A stretch of DNA of 64,000 bases from Anisakis pegreffii (lineage: Eukaryota > Nematoda > Chromadorea > Rhabditida > Anisakidae), in assembly GCA_035041965.1 (NCBI GenBank), contig JAPYMA010000725.1:62001-126000 (forward strand). Reading direction: 5' to 3'. The notes under the pieces are model-generated. The model saw nothing but the letters and a program-made list of their open reading frames with translations. It made no database searches and was not told where the DNA came from. Below are positions 15,601 through 26,452 of the stretch, in pieces. Position 1 is the stretch's first letter, and each line of letters opens with the position of its first letter. A program made the translations under genes and the position numbers.

Positions 15601-15612
15601 GTTCTGCGCCAT
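3667..15612 (-). CDS. lin-40: MTA1/LIN-40 homologue, NuRD-type chromatin subunit (BAH-ELM2-SANT-GATA)
   Basis: Eighteen exons, all junctions in phase, encode 781 aa. Coding exons (high to low): 15585-15612, 10837-10904, 10414-10519, 9864-9977, 9470-9595, 9255-9384, 8658-8778, 8388-8536, 7762-7902, 7233-7380, 6737-6843, 6481-6577, 6142-6258, 5693-5794, 5259-5376, 4737-4879, 4012-4297, 3667-3911. The protein starts [15 protein letters not shown]. The BAH domain covers about residues 4-260 and is split by an acidic insertion. ELM2 follows (about 265-385: [34 protein letters not shown]), then SANT (about 415-470: [39 protein letters not shown]). The GATA-type finger is CESC-x20-CNEC, about residues 515-542. 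In the family, MTA proteins recruit HDAC1/2 through ELM2-SANT within NuRD. The stop at 3667 is not certain: the last exon contains KRQ followed by a GTTCGT donor-like site at 3699, so a further 3' exon is possible. EGL-27 is the alternative nematode paralogue. Confidence 0.95.
12093..12120 (-). CDS. lin-40: Alternative first coding exon of the MTA gene
   Basis: This 28-base exon reads MAQNMYRVG plus the first base of the next codon, ending at a GTTGGT donor. It encodes exactly the same nine residues as the distal first exon (15585-15612) and has the same phase-1 junction to the exon at 10837-10904 (giving VG-DYVYFE). The two differ at five codons, all synonymous. Flanking DNA is not visibly similar, so this is not a recent copy of a larger block. 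The likely meaning is two promoters or two trans-splice acceptors, one 3.5 kb inside the other, giving the same protein. Human MTA proteins start with a closely similar peptide, which supports both being real starts. Confidence 0.8.
12240..12350. repeat. Imperfect AAT/ATT trinucleotide microsatellite
   Basis: A low-complexity run of ATT units passes into nine or so AAT units with a few interruptions, just upstream of the proximal MTA first exon on its strand. The open plus-strand frame across it (Asn/Tyr-rich) is a by-product of the repeat. Confidence 0.85.
15093..15193. repeat. Dispersed direct repeat, copy 1 (partner at 15852-15960)
   Basis: About 100 bases from GCATTACGCAT to GTCAGGAAAAC are repeated in the same orientation at 15852-15960 with scattered changes. 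Both contain the block ctctggaacttcgtgctatc. The pair brackets the distal MTA first exon. I see no coding potential in it. Confidence 0.75.
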
Positions 15613-15851
15613 GCTGCTGACTGGACAGATTTGTTGCCTCTCACCAAAATATTTGTAACTGAATCGAAATCTGCCACTTTAATTGTTTTGTTGGCCGCGA
15701 TGGTCGGTGGCCTTCAAACAGGAAACTGATAACCTCGAGTAAGGTTCTGCAAAAATATGAAATGAAACGACAATGAATACTCCATTCTACCCTCATAACA
15801 GGTGAATCTATGCGGATGCAAAAAATCTGGATATCATACTTAAAATTTCGC

Positions 15852-15960
15852 CAGCATTACGCATTGGTGGGATCCCATGATCTCTGGAACTTCGTGCTAT
15901 CAGTTACTTACATTCCAGTTAAAAAGACATTCTGAATAGCGCGCGCCATCAGGAAAACTT
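15852..15960. repeat. Dispersed direct repeat, copy 2 (partner at 15093-15193)
   Basis: Second copy of the roughly 100-base repeat, about 760 bases from the first and in the same orientation. Differences include a short GC-rich insertion (GCGCGC) near its right end. Confidence 0.75.
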
Positions 15961-16458
15961 TTATCCAAACAAACGATTCAGTTGAGGAACGTATGAATGG
16001 AAGAGCTAGTGTACGAACATGATGAAAAGATATCCTACGTAACGATCGAAAACGATGGATTATTGATGGATAAAATATGGAAAAATTTTCGTAAGCTTCA
16101 AAAAAAATGCTGATTTCCTGATGAGTGTTCAGCCACTGTTTCAAACAATTTGCATTTGTCGCTATCAAAATCAAAGTATTCAGAAGGATGATAATGAGAT
16201 GCAACTAAAAACATTAGTGACAATTAGTCGACACAATAAATAATTACGCAAAATCTGAAAAACCACTCCAGCAAAGTTTCCCGGAAATCCAATTAAGAAA
16301 GGTTGAGAAAAACGTCCAAAAAAAAACAACCAAACATTCACCTCCAGCAACAATTCGTCGTATACGCTCTGACTGCCAATCGCACATAATCACACTTCGC
16401 CAAACTCGTCAACACCTGTCAGGACATTAATATCAGGGAATTGTGTATGTAATGTTGT

Positions 16459-17040
16459 GATTTCTTATCCACTTATGAGAAAATATCCATAACGAAGTTT
16501 CAAAGTAATTTGGATTGATGGAAGTTATACGACTTCGAGATTGAGGGATTATGTGTCCCGTTAAAGATGAGGTCTTCAGTGCCTAGCCAAATGTTCCGTA
16601 GAATATTGCGATTGCACATGCTTAAAATGATGACAACACAGATTTCAGTTATTAAGAAAGTATAAAACAGTGATCCCCAAACACGTGGGCTCTATTACCC
16701 CCTTCGATGGTGCGGCAGGCCTTCATTACACCCCCTCCTCCTCCCCTCCCTCTCCCGCTACAATAATTTACTATTTCCACGCATAAGTCACACCTAATTT
16801 CCCGATCGCTCCGTTACGCCCCGACATCCCCAATATATCCAAAAGTGGCTAATTTCCCCTCTCCCTCTATGGGGATCAGATGAGTAACTGACCGAAATAA
16901 TGCACAGAAATTGCAGAACCGTATGACGTTTCGACGTTTGAACGTCATCATAAGCCATTGTGTTGTTTAAACAAAGATATTGCAATTTCTTATCCCCGAA
17001 AATATCCATACGGGAACTCGAAAGTAATTTGGATATATTG
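16459..17040. repeat. GC-rich pyrimidine segment flanked by diverged direct repeats
   Basis: Bases 16459-16517 and 16984-17034 are diverged direct repeats sharing TTTCTTATCC, GAAAATATCCATA and AAAGTAATTTGGAT. Between them, 16668 begins cagtgatccccaaac, which resembles the CAGNGNTNCCCAAA ends of hAT-superfamily elements, and is followed by an unusually C-rich stretch (16690-16760). I could not find a clear matching right end, so a decayed non-autonomous DNA element is an inference. Confidence 0.35.
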
Positions 17041-18099
17041 TCTTACTGGTTGTTCAAAATGTGCATCGCATTGTATACTCTCTAACCTACAGTTCATTGT
17101 TTTGAACTCGGCTTCTGACCTTGCTGACGAATTGTTTGAAACCAAGAACTGTTTTGGATCTATAGAATATATTCCGATGATAAAATCGGTTACGTGAACT
17201 TATACTAATTGCATTTAATGAGCAAGCACATCACTCGTGATCACTCCGGGCAATTCACCTTTAAAAGCCATTCCATCGATGGTGTTCCGCAGCTTTTTTT
17301 CGTTGGCAAGCAGATGCCGCATCCAATTTGTTTGCTTTTTGATATCCTTTATTCAGTCTCACTCAAAAAATGAGAAGTGGAAAATAATTTCTTGCTTTTT
17401 CCGAGGAATTGCGGTGCCTCACTAGTTTTGCAACGAATGATTAAGTCAGTGTACTTCTGCACTCACCGTTATCGTTCAATCCGGTCTAGGGATATGCTCA
17501 ACAATTATTTGCTGCATTCACACGATTGCTTACTGCTAGAAGTACGCTTTAACGCGAGGATCTCTAACAGGATTCCTCATAAATAATCAATTAGTTTTGC
17601 TGCACTGTAGAAACCTTCATTTGCACGTGGCGAAAGGATTTCTAACGTAATCAATATTTCTTTCATCGCCTTCAAAGAATATTATGAATGAATAATTTAG
17701 CTAATAATCTACTACTAAAAATTACGCTTGGGATATTCTCTATGAGTCACTTCATGAAGAGCTGAGGTTGGTTCATGCTAAATTTCTTCAGCGTAATTGA
17801 GAACTTTCTCTAACCACATTCAGTATTTCAGTATCTTTAACTGTATTAATAAATCGTTAGTTTTATGGATTTAATGCCAACTCATTCCATATTTCATAAC
17901 AAATCTATGTATACTTTGATCATAGATTCATCAGATTCGCATACACTCAATCCCAATTAAATATTTACAATCCATCCTTCCCTTACGGTTTTATCCACTC
18001 TTATCAAGCATTTATCAGTTCTTCATTTAAAACCATATCAACGCGCTACATTCGTGTTTCAGAGCAACTCATGGTTGGAATCAATAAATCGATCAGCGT
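17041..18099. other. Intergenic stretch, nothing recognised
   Basis: Only short open frames of random character on both strands; no repeat or RNA gene that I can support. Confidence 0.4.
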
Positions 18100-18172
18100 G
18101 GCCCTGTGGCCTAATGGATAAGGCGTCGCTCTCCTAAAGCGAAGACTGCAGGTTCGAGTCCTGCCTGGGTCG
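18100..18172 (+). tRNA. tRNA-Arg (anticodon CCT)
   Basis: A 73-base cloverleaf. The acceptor stem GGCCCTG pairs with CTGGGTC (one U-U mismatch and one G-U). The D arm contains CCTAATGGATAAGG, and the anticodon stem TCGCT/AGCGA closes loop CTCCTAA, placing CCT at the anticodon (reads AGG, Arg). The T arm is GCAGG-TTCGAGT-CCTGC and the discriminator base is G. There is no intron. A T run follows at 18177-18180 as a pol III terminator. Internal A and B box sequences (TGGCCTAATGG, GGTTCGAGTCC) are intact. Confidence 0.95.
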
Positions 18173-19899
18173 AAAACTTTTGCATTCTAACAACAACATG
18201 CAATTAGTTCAGTAATGCTTTCTTTTGCAAATGGCTAATTATGCGGTTAATATATCCGAACATTTTTAATATCATTGACTGAATGAATTGAAGCTGAATC
18301 ATGCCAGTTGTATCGTGTAATCGCCATTCAAAACTTGAAATTCTCTGAATGCATTTTTTGATGTTTAGACTGGAAATGTTGAGAGATTTGAACTTTGTGA
18401 TTAAGCAATTAAGCAAATGTATTGAGCAAAAATAAAAATTTAAACGTTCGCTGTCTTCACTATATCTCCAAAATCAAGCGAATACAATTAAGATGAGTCG
18501 AGTCAATGCCAAATGATCGAATCGATGCAATTACGGGGGTAAATAGTGCAATTACCATTCTGATTTCAACAACTTCAGATTTCTTTTAGTTTCGTTGCAA
18601 TACAACTTAGCAGTTATTGCCGGTACATGAAAATGTATGCGTATCCTAACGTTCATGATCAATAAAGTTGTGAAGCTCTCTGCAGTCTAACGGTTTTATT
18701 AGAATAAATCTCTTCGAAGACACGCATATATCCCAAATAATTGTATTTAAGTTGTGTTGTTTCATCCATAAAAACAATCGATCCAACTCGATGGATAAGT
18801 TATTCATGTACGTCTGACAATTAATTTTCCAATGTAAAGACCCTCTTGAATACAACGAAATCATGAACTTTTTTTGCTTCTGTTAAAGAACTGACGTTTT
18901 TAAAGTTGACCTTATTTATCAGATTGCCTACGAATCGTTACTCGGGATTTTGAGTGTTATAAAATCAAAAATTCCAACGTATTTTGCATATTCTTGCTTC
19001 CGGTTCGCTGGAAAACAATTCTGTATCAACAATTCTGTACTTACGCAAAAATTAAATCAAAAATCTGTTGTCTTCTGAATCTTCTTCACCGTTTACTTTA
19101 ATTTTACTATTAGAAGGACGATTGGTGAGTGCGGTTTTGTGTACGGATGAATTATCCCGTATGTGATGATTTCTCGAATCCGGTTGACGATTAGGATTGA
19201 TATGAATGTATTGTATTCTGCTGATCCATTAATTCGCCACATAAGTGAAATTTATTATGACTTCGGTCACATTAATAAAAGAAAATCTCGAAGTGAAGAA
19301 TCAAAATTTTACTGACATAATCAACTCAATGAACATAATGATGGCAATAACGTGACGTAACATTAAATTGATCACATAACGCACAATTACAATACAATAA
19401 CAGATAAAATGAACTGAATGGCCAATAAAGAAATACAATCTCGCACTAATAACAAAAACGATATTAATATTGATATTTTCGTCAAAAACAAACGACATTT
19501 TCACAATTCTTCGCAAACCATCAACACAGCAATTTCATTAAAAAAACATCAACAAATCCTATTGATAATTCTGAAGGTAACTTCACGCGCATATACATCC
19601 AAGAAATTATGCTTCCTGCAATCACGAATGATATAAACACGAGTGAACAGATCATCTACTCACGAATCCAAGTAGTCATTTCAAGCAATTAGAAAATGGA
19701 AAAAATTACCTAGCTCCGACATTGCCTAAGAAATGATACTCCTGATGTATACAGATATGTCTGTTTTTCATCAAAAAAAAAACTAATGGTTCTCAACTGA
19801 ACGATTATCAATGAAAAGGAACTGAACGAGATCGTTCACCTCAAAGGGATTAAGAAAGATATCATCTGATGATAACAAACATCATTATTTTTTCCACTA
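18173..19899. other. Intergenic stretch, nothing recognised
   Basis: No supported gene, RNA or repeat. Open frames are short and have no recognisable motifs. Confidence 0.4.
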
Positions 19900-19985
19900 T
19901 AAACATTTTGATACCGTTCTCCCGTTGTAAACATTCCACCGAATACAGTAATGTTTACAACGGAAGGACGGTATCAAAACAGTTT
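19900..19985. ncRNA. Long hairpin, candidate pre-miRNA or MITE (hairpin 1)
   Basis: Arms 19906-19935 and 19950-19979 are 30 nt each with two mismatches (one becomes a G-U pair on the plus strand) and a 14-nt loop. Pairing continues outward through TAAAC/GTTTA with a one-base bulge to 19900-19985. Size and shape fit an animal miRNA precursor, but a short transposon-derived foldback is equally possible from sequence alone. Confidence 0.45.
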
Positions 19986-20832
19986 AATTTATTCAGATAA
20001 ACCAAAGAGCGACAAGCAATTCATTTCATAGAGCTGATTGGTATATGAGGATAATCCGTTAAATCTGTTCAAAAAGATGGTATAATTATTTGACGGTGAG
20101 CTGGTCGTGCTTTGCCAAATCGCTCTTTTGATTTCATTTGCATTGAAAAACAAACTGAACTGAAGCTGGAAGTTTGAGGAGTAGATATAATACAGATTCC
20201 TCGGAGGATCATGAATGAGAGCGAATCAGTGATGCGGCTGAAGTGAATAAGAAAACCACCACCACACAGTGGAATTACAATGCAGTAACTTACTTTAGAA
20301 ATGAGAGTGATAAGAGAGTATGGAAATTAGACATGGGATTCATGGATAGACTGTTGAAGTAGAACTGTACACGACAGCATGAAAAGCGTGCATGCCATCT
20401 GAATAGCTACTTCCATGAGAAGCCATTCTCCTGCACTCTATTCACTGCTCACATTCCATCACCAGTTTTTACGTCCAATTCCTGCGATGTCTCATCGCTC
20501 TCATTTCCAACGTTGCTGATTGCATTACATTCCCATTGTGAAGCGGCACTTTTCTCATTCATTGCAGACGTATCACCGATTCACTCTCATTCATAATTAC
20601 CTTCTGAATCTTCACTCTTTTCATTTGTTCACTTCAAATTCTCGTTACGTTGGCATTTACAATAGAATTGATATATGCAGAGTGAGTTGCCACACAACGA
20701 AACGACTGTTCAAGTGCAAGAAATTCATCGCATCCAAATGCTAACAGTGAGATGTTATACAATCTGGGTTTCCCAGTGAAATCTTCAATGTTCCTCTTCA
20801 CTTTAAAGAAAGAAGAAGGATTCAAACACGGT

Positions 20833-20940
20833 CCAACACAAATGTGATTCTAAGAACTACTGTGTCACTGACCGCATCTGTTTCATCCAAAACAGATGCG
20901 GCCAGTGACACACCAGTGCTTAGAATCACATCTGTGTTGG
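20833..20940. ncRNA. 108-nt near-perfect hairpin, candidate small-RNA precursor or MITE (hairpin 2)
   Basis: Arms 20833-20883 and 20890-20940 are 51 nt each with four mismatches and a 6-nt loop. Three of the four mismatches are A-C on the plus strand and therefore U-G wobble pairs on a minus-strand transcript, so the minus-strand RNA would fold better. The arms share the 12-mer tgtgattctaag with hairpin 3. The stem is longer than a usual pre-miRNA, which favours an endo-siRNA-type precursor or a palindromic transposon remnant. Confidence 0.45.
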
Positions 20941-21840
20941 AATACGTTTTTGACAACATTCGAAGTCTGTGATGTTCCTTGAGTCGCCATGACATCACAA
21001 AGAAACGCACAACATGTCAATTAGATCAGAAATTATCGATCACTCCCACTGTGATGAAGGCAGTTGAGCTTGGCCATGGAATTCTATTTTTCCATACAAT
21101 ATGGCAGACCCAAATATCTCAACCAGCTATAGTTGAATCTACCTCAAAGTGGAATGATCCTCTCCGCCAACATTTCAATAACTCATTGAAATGTCATTCA
21201 TAAAACCTTTTGCAATTGATCAACATCATTTTGGAGGAACGAGCTTTCATTCTGCATCTCAACCTTAAGTTACATCCATTACCATGGACTTATCACAAGC
21301 TCAGCGGAGCCGAGTTTGTTCACTCAGGATCTAAGATTTATCAAATAACTTAACTCTGACATCTGAGGGCTTTTATCTACTGCTCATTACATCACTTCAT
21401 ACCATGTCCATACTTGAACACGGTAATACCTAACGATCGGAAATCAACAGTGATGTTAAGAAAGTTAAGCTCACACTGCCAAAGCTTGAACAAAAGACGT
21501 GATCGCAAATATCAGAAACAAACTGATAAGATTTGTACGAGAGACTTTTTAGGCTCGCATGCAGATGAGTATGTCACGTGAGAACATATTCGGAGGAAAG
21601 ATAAGAATATGAAAAATACCTTGGAATTTTCGATTGCATAACACTTAAAATCACGAGTAATGATCCGTAGGCAATCCGATAACAAAAACATCAATTTTAA
21701 AAACTTTAAAACTTTAGCAGAAGCAAAAAAAACCGCATTTCAGTTAGACAAATTGAGGTGGGCAAAGGCGGATTTACTGTTGACGATATAAATTGTCGAT
21801 GGATTTTCCTCAGTTCAAGAGATGTTGCTGTTTTTCTAAG

Positions 21841-23160
21841 GATATGTCAAACTAGTTGAGCTTTTCTATAATGTCGCCACACTCTGCACATTTGATCACA
21901 TTATGGTGATCAATGATACAGTTCTACAGAAATATCACGAGCACCATTTCCGAACTACCTGTGCTCTCAAGTTTGCCTAGTAACATGTGAGTTTCAATGC
22001 CCTGTTCGATGCAGCGAAATCTCCGAATTCAGAAAAATATATAGGTTGCGGAGAGATTTTGCTTAGTAGAGGAGGTATAGCTATTTTATTAAAACTGTCT
22101 CAACTAACGCTGAGGTGCTCATTGATACGCATTTGATCACTACAAATCAATGCATATTATACATTACTATAGAAGAATGGGTTTGATACATTCAAGCCTA
22201 CCGTCTTCTCAAGTTTGCCCGTAAACATATTGATTTTTGTGCACCATTCGATCCAGCAGAGTCTCTGCTTTATAAGGATGGAAAACTTGCCGAGAAATTC
22301 TGCCTTTGCGAGGAGATATAGCAATTTTCCTGATGCTAAAGGGGTTAGTTAGCACATTCAAGCCTACCGTACTCTCAGCTTTGACCAGTAACATTTCAAT
22401 TTCTTCACATCAAACGAACGAGCAGAATCTCTGCATTCAGAAAAATATATATTTTGTTGGGCGATTTTGCTTAGTTGAGAAGATATAGCTATTTTATTAA
22501 AGCTATCCCACTTAGCGCAATGGTGCTGATTGATATGCATTTGATCACTATAGGTCAATACATATCATTCAATACAATAGAAATATAGGTTTGATGCATT
22601 CAAGCCTACCGTCTTCTCAAGTTTGCCCGTAAACATATTGATGTTTGTAAATCATTCGATCGATCAGAATCTCTACTTTCTAAAAATGAAAATTCACCGG
22701 AATATTCCGCCTCTGCGAGGAGATATAGCAATTTTCCTGATGCTAAAGGGGTTAGTTAGCACATTCAAGCCTACCGTACCTTCAGCTTTGACCAGTAACA
22801 TTTCAATTTCTTCACATCAAACGAACGAGCAGAATCTCTGCATTCAGAAAAATATATATTTTGTTGGGCGATTTTGCTTTCTTGAGGAAACACGGCTGTT
22901 TTCTCAATGCTCAATGTGCAACAAATGCAAGGACGATTGTTCATATACATTCTGTCACTATAGATCAACTGTATACATTACTGTAGGGCTATGGAGGTTA
23001 CCATCTTCTAGGAGACCGTAATCTAAGGTTTGCCGGGTAACATATTCATTTCTTTGCACCATTCGATTGCTCTGAATCTCTACTTTCATAATATTATACA
23101 TTTTGCCGAACAATAGCGATTAGTTGCTGAGATAAAGCTATTCAATCAATGCTTATCGGG
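21841..23160. repeat. Degenerate tandem array with alternating 242/166-bp spacing
   Basis: The landmark TTTG(C/A)C followed by the (G/A)TAACAT or GTAAACAT block occurs at 21972, 22214, 22380, 22622, 22787 and 23029. The steps are 242, 166, 242, 165 and 242, so the array is built of about 408-bp dimers of two related unequal monomers. Shared blocks include CATTCAAGCCTACCGT, GAGGAGATATAGCAATTTTCC, CAGAATCTCTGCATTCAGAA and GCATTTGATCACTATAG. The short open frames inside it are copies of one another and show no sign of being genes. Confidence 0.9.
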
Positions 23161-23661
23161 TTGTCCTCTTCGAGGCTATCTTACTCTCATCGTTCAATTA
23201 CTTCTAATCATCATTTGTCGTGACCATATTAATTTTAACTTGAAGCAATGTTTGAAGTGTTTGAATATTTGGTGCGGGAAGATATGTTCATTTCTGAAAC
23301 CACAAGTCATTGTCTGTAAGGTGGATATCAAGGAACATCACGATACTGGTTTTATCAGGCCAAAATTCAGAAACGTCAAATAGTTTCGTTTTGTTTCTCA
23401 CTGATAAAGGCTCTCGAATGAAGCATCAGTGAAGTTTAGTTACTGCGCAGTATCCCTTCTAACTGACGAGTCGTCAGATTTGAGCCAAGGTGCTGAGCTC
23501 CAATAAACCGAATTTGTTTCGAAGGATTATGGTTAGTTTCAATCATGAAGCTAAATTTCTTAATACGTTTCATTGAGCAGAGTGATTTTATTGTATCTCA
23601 CTACACTACAATGTCTGATCCTTCTCATCATCCAAAGTATCCTTTAGGATGTACTGATATC

Positions 23662-23746
23662 CTTAGAACCATCTTGAGATATGCCGTAGAACCTCAGCCA
23701 GCAGGATTGGCTGTGATTCTAAGACATATCTCAAGATGGTTCTAAG
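23662..23746. ncRNA. 85-nt hairpin, strongest pre-miRNA-like structure (hairpin 3)
   Basis: Arms 23662-23700 and 23708-23746 are 39 nt each with a 7-nt loop (gcaggat). The outer 22 bp are a perfect match (cttagaaccatcttgagata...), followed by four mismatches in the inner 17. A fully paired mature-length block at the base and a small internal-loop region near the terminal loop is the usual look of a miRNA precursor. I do not recognise the arm sequence as a known miRNA family, and I cannot exclude a palindromic repeat. Confidence 0.5.
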
Positions 23747-24654
23747 TTACCTGTCGTTTGGAACAAAAAATTGCAGCAGCATGGCTTTCATTAGATGCAT
23801 CGAGCGCTTTCCATTAGATGCCATGTTCTCAGCAGGTTCAACAATCGTTAGAGACTGTAAATTATCATAAGAATCGTCGAATTCTCCCCATTTAATGGTG
23901 TGTGGTAAAATGGAAAAGGGAAAGCGTAGTGAACAAATTAGAGCTGAATAAATTTGTTTATTGGAAGCACATTTAGAAGTTTGCGGTACGATCTCGGTGG
24001 CACGTTACCGATGTGATTTCGGTATTTGAGTTGTTCGTGACCCACCTTATGCAGCGATCATCATTTTCAACGGCGATTACTATCGGAATTGCATCATCCG
24101 GATTTTTTTCGATGTGACGTGGCCATCCAGAGCTCTTCCATGGTACAGAGTGCCTCCACGTAATTGGAGCATCGTTTACAAAATCTCAACAAGCTTAGAT
24201 TTCAGCAACAACATACTGATTCTGTCTCACTGGTAAATGCCCAGCACACTCAATAAATCAAAAACATCTCCATGCTGCTGGGTAACAATACTTCCTTCAA
24301 CACTTGCTATGAGGCACTCAAATGTCCACCTAACATTCTAGCAATACTTGGGGCAGTATATTCGTCCAGTAATATTTTGTAAAGATCTATTTTACATATT
24401 GACATGCGAATAAATCTTATTATTATTCTGAGCCTTATGTATACATAGAGTGCCTGCAATTCCTAGAAGTTGTTGTAAAGTCGACCAATAGTTCAATTTT
24501 TTTCTGGGTTTTGACATTTAGGTCACCTTCATGCCATCTCAAGCATATTCTGCTGAGATAGGACCCCAATGTAGGACCCTAATGCAGAAATCAATTCTTT
24601 TCACATTCATTATAAATTTCCTTTTTCAAACGAGCATTAACACATTCCTATCAA

Positions 24655-24726
24655 GGCTGAGTGGTCTAGTGGTATGATTCTCGCTTAGGGTGCGAGAGGT
24701 CCCGGGATCGATCCCCGGCTCAGCCC
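24655..24726 (+). tRNA. tRNA-Pro (anticodon AGG)
   Basis: A 72-base cloverleaf. The acceptor stem GGCTGAG/CTCAGCC is perfect; the D arm is TGGTCTAGTGGTA. The anticodon stem CTCGC/GCGAG closes loop TTAGGGT with anticodon AGG (read as IGG for proline codons). The T arm is CCGGG-ATCGATC-CCCGG and the discriminator base is C. No intron and no overlapping gene. Confidence 0.96.
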
Positions 24727-24809
24727 CATATTTTAAGCGTGAAATTCATGTAAATCACCTGAACACCATCTGCTTTTATTTATTCATGCGATGCAATGCT
24801 CACCGACCA

Positions 24810-25091
24810 TCATTTGTTAAAGATTCTGAATGAACTTTCCCAATGATCTGGAACTGGGCGATTCTGCTTGCGAGGTGTTGATAAAATTGTCGTTTTGCAG
24901 ATATTTGTTATTGGTGATATGGTGTTTGCATATTGGAAAGTGAAATCCAGAATAGTGTCGCGAATGGACAATGTCTGATTGATTTGAAGGATATGTGATG
25001 AGAAGGTAACGTTTAGCGCTGGAAAGGTGAATGACAACAGCAACAAAACAAAACGATCAACTGGTTGGATCAACTCAGCTTTTATTTTCAT
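24810..25091 (-). CDS. Possible small secreted or membrane-anchored protein, 93 aa
   Basis: I do not recognise it. The frame starts with an ATG preceded by an acceptor-like tttcgtcag about 21 bases upstream, which could be a trans-splice site. Residues 12-31 (DRFVLLLLSFTFPALNVTFS) form a hydrophobic signal-peptide or anchor-like segment; the rest is polar with no repeat or cysteine pattern. It sits 83 bases beyond tRNA-Pro, convergent with it. At 93 codons it is only slightly longer than chance open frames in this AT-rich DNA, so it may not be real. Confidence 0.25.
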   Translation of the reverse strand: MKIKAELIQPVDRFVLLLLSFTFPALNVTFSSHILQINQTLSIRDTILDFTFQYANTISPITNICKTTILSTPRKQNRPVPDHWESSFRIFNK

Positions 25092-26452
25092 TTTGTTTCG
25101 GCAAAAAAAACCTGACGAAACGAACGCCTTGCATTTTTAATCCGGTAGTGATAAATGGCATTTGACTGATGACAGCGTTGTCGAATTTTTAGTGAGATGA
25201 TATCATTAGAAAAAATAACTCATTGATATAAACGGTTAATACGGATCTCCATCACACAGTAAGTGTGACAGCAAGAAATGCATAGAAAGGCAATAGGGCG
25301 TATGCATGCATCCCTGTTGTGAAAAGAGATAATTTCAGCGAGCGGTTTCACCTAAATTAAAACAAATCATAGTAGATTTCATTAATCATCACCGAAAAAA
25401 ATGAACCCTTTTATTGACGTCTAAAAAATGGACAATGATAACGAATCAACGATAAGAGTTATTCGTGTTTGAGTGGGATAACAAGGAAACGAAACATAAA
25501 AATTTATTCATGAGACGACTCATTTATCACAAAACCATTTCGAAATAAATACTTTTGAGTTGACTCGAACCGATCCATCATCATTCGCATACAATAGAAC
25601 AACTCAACTCTCAAATATGTTGCAATGTTCACATGACCAAACAGTATTTAACGTTTAGATGAATCGCTGTGGGCAGTAGTTTTTTCTCTTATTCATTGCA
25701 AAGAATGTGCCGAAATGGTTAAAATTGACGATTACCGCAAGAACTTACACGCAGCTGGAAGCAAAATCTGCTCAAGATGATTGAAGTGATCAATTCGTAC
25801 AACTTCTCTGAACAATGAGGAAATCACACACAGCCCATAGCTATGTGAACATTTATGTTGAATGGAGTCCCTCCCTCATTCATGTGGCTCTGTTTTCATG
25901 AATTTCGAATAAAACTGAAGTTTTTTGATCCCAAAAAAAAATTTTGAAGGCTTTTGATTTGAGTTCAATTTTGCATGGTCAAAATGAAATTTTTCAAGAC
26001 TGAACTGAATGCACTGAATATGAATTCTATAATGACAGTCAAAGAATCGCTGTTTTTAAGCAACACTAAATTTTCCAGTTTCATTCCAAGATTTTTCTAG
26101 AAATGATAATTTTCGAGAAATTCAGCAATGCTCAAATGTGGTTCTTTCTGCAAATGATGATCGCATTCGATAAATGTTATTTCTCAAAACTGGGAAAGCA
26201 CCGAAATTTTGTGATAAGGAAAAAAACTGATTTTAAAAAACTGGAAAAAAACCGAAGCATTTCTCATTCTGTCCGTTGCTAGCTGAACGAAGTTGTTCAG
26301 CACTGGTTTTGCTTGTTCTAGTCAGTTCTGTTCTGTTTCGTCATATGGCACCAATTTGACATTTCTCGATATCTTTTTGAATGCATTCGATTAGACGTTA
26401 GATGCTTCTACACCAACAGCAACTCAGTCAATTTTTAATGAAGAAAATCAAC
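25092..26452. other. Intergenic stretch, nothing recognised
   Basis: No supported gene or repeat. Several A- and T-runs and isolated short frames only. Confidence 0.4.

Noticed and set aside
22306..23021. Repeated short proteins beginning RGDIAIFLMLKG
   Set aside because: Same sequence in two units of the tandem array, with diverged units carrying stops; a property of the repeat, not a gene family.
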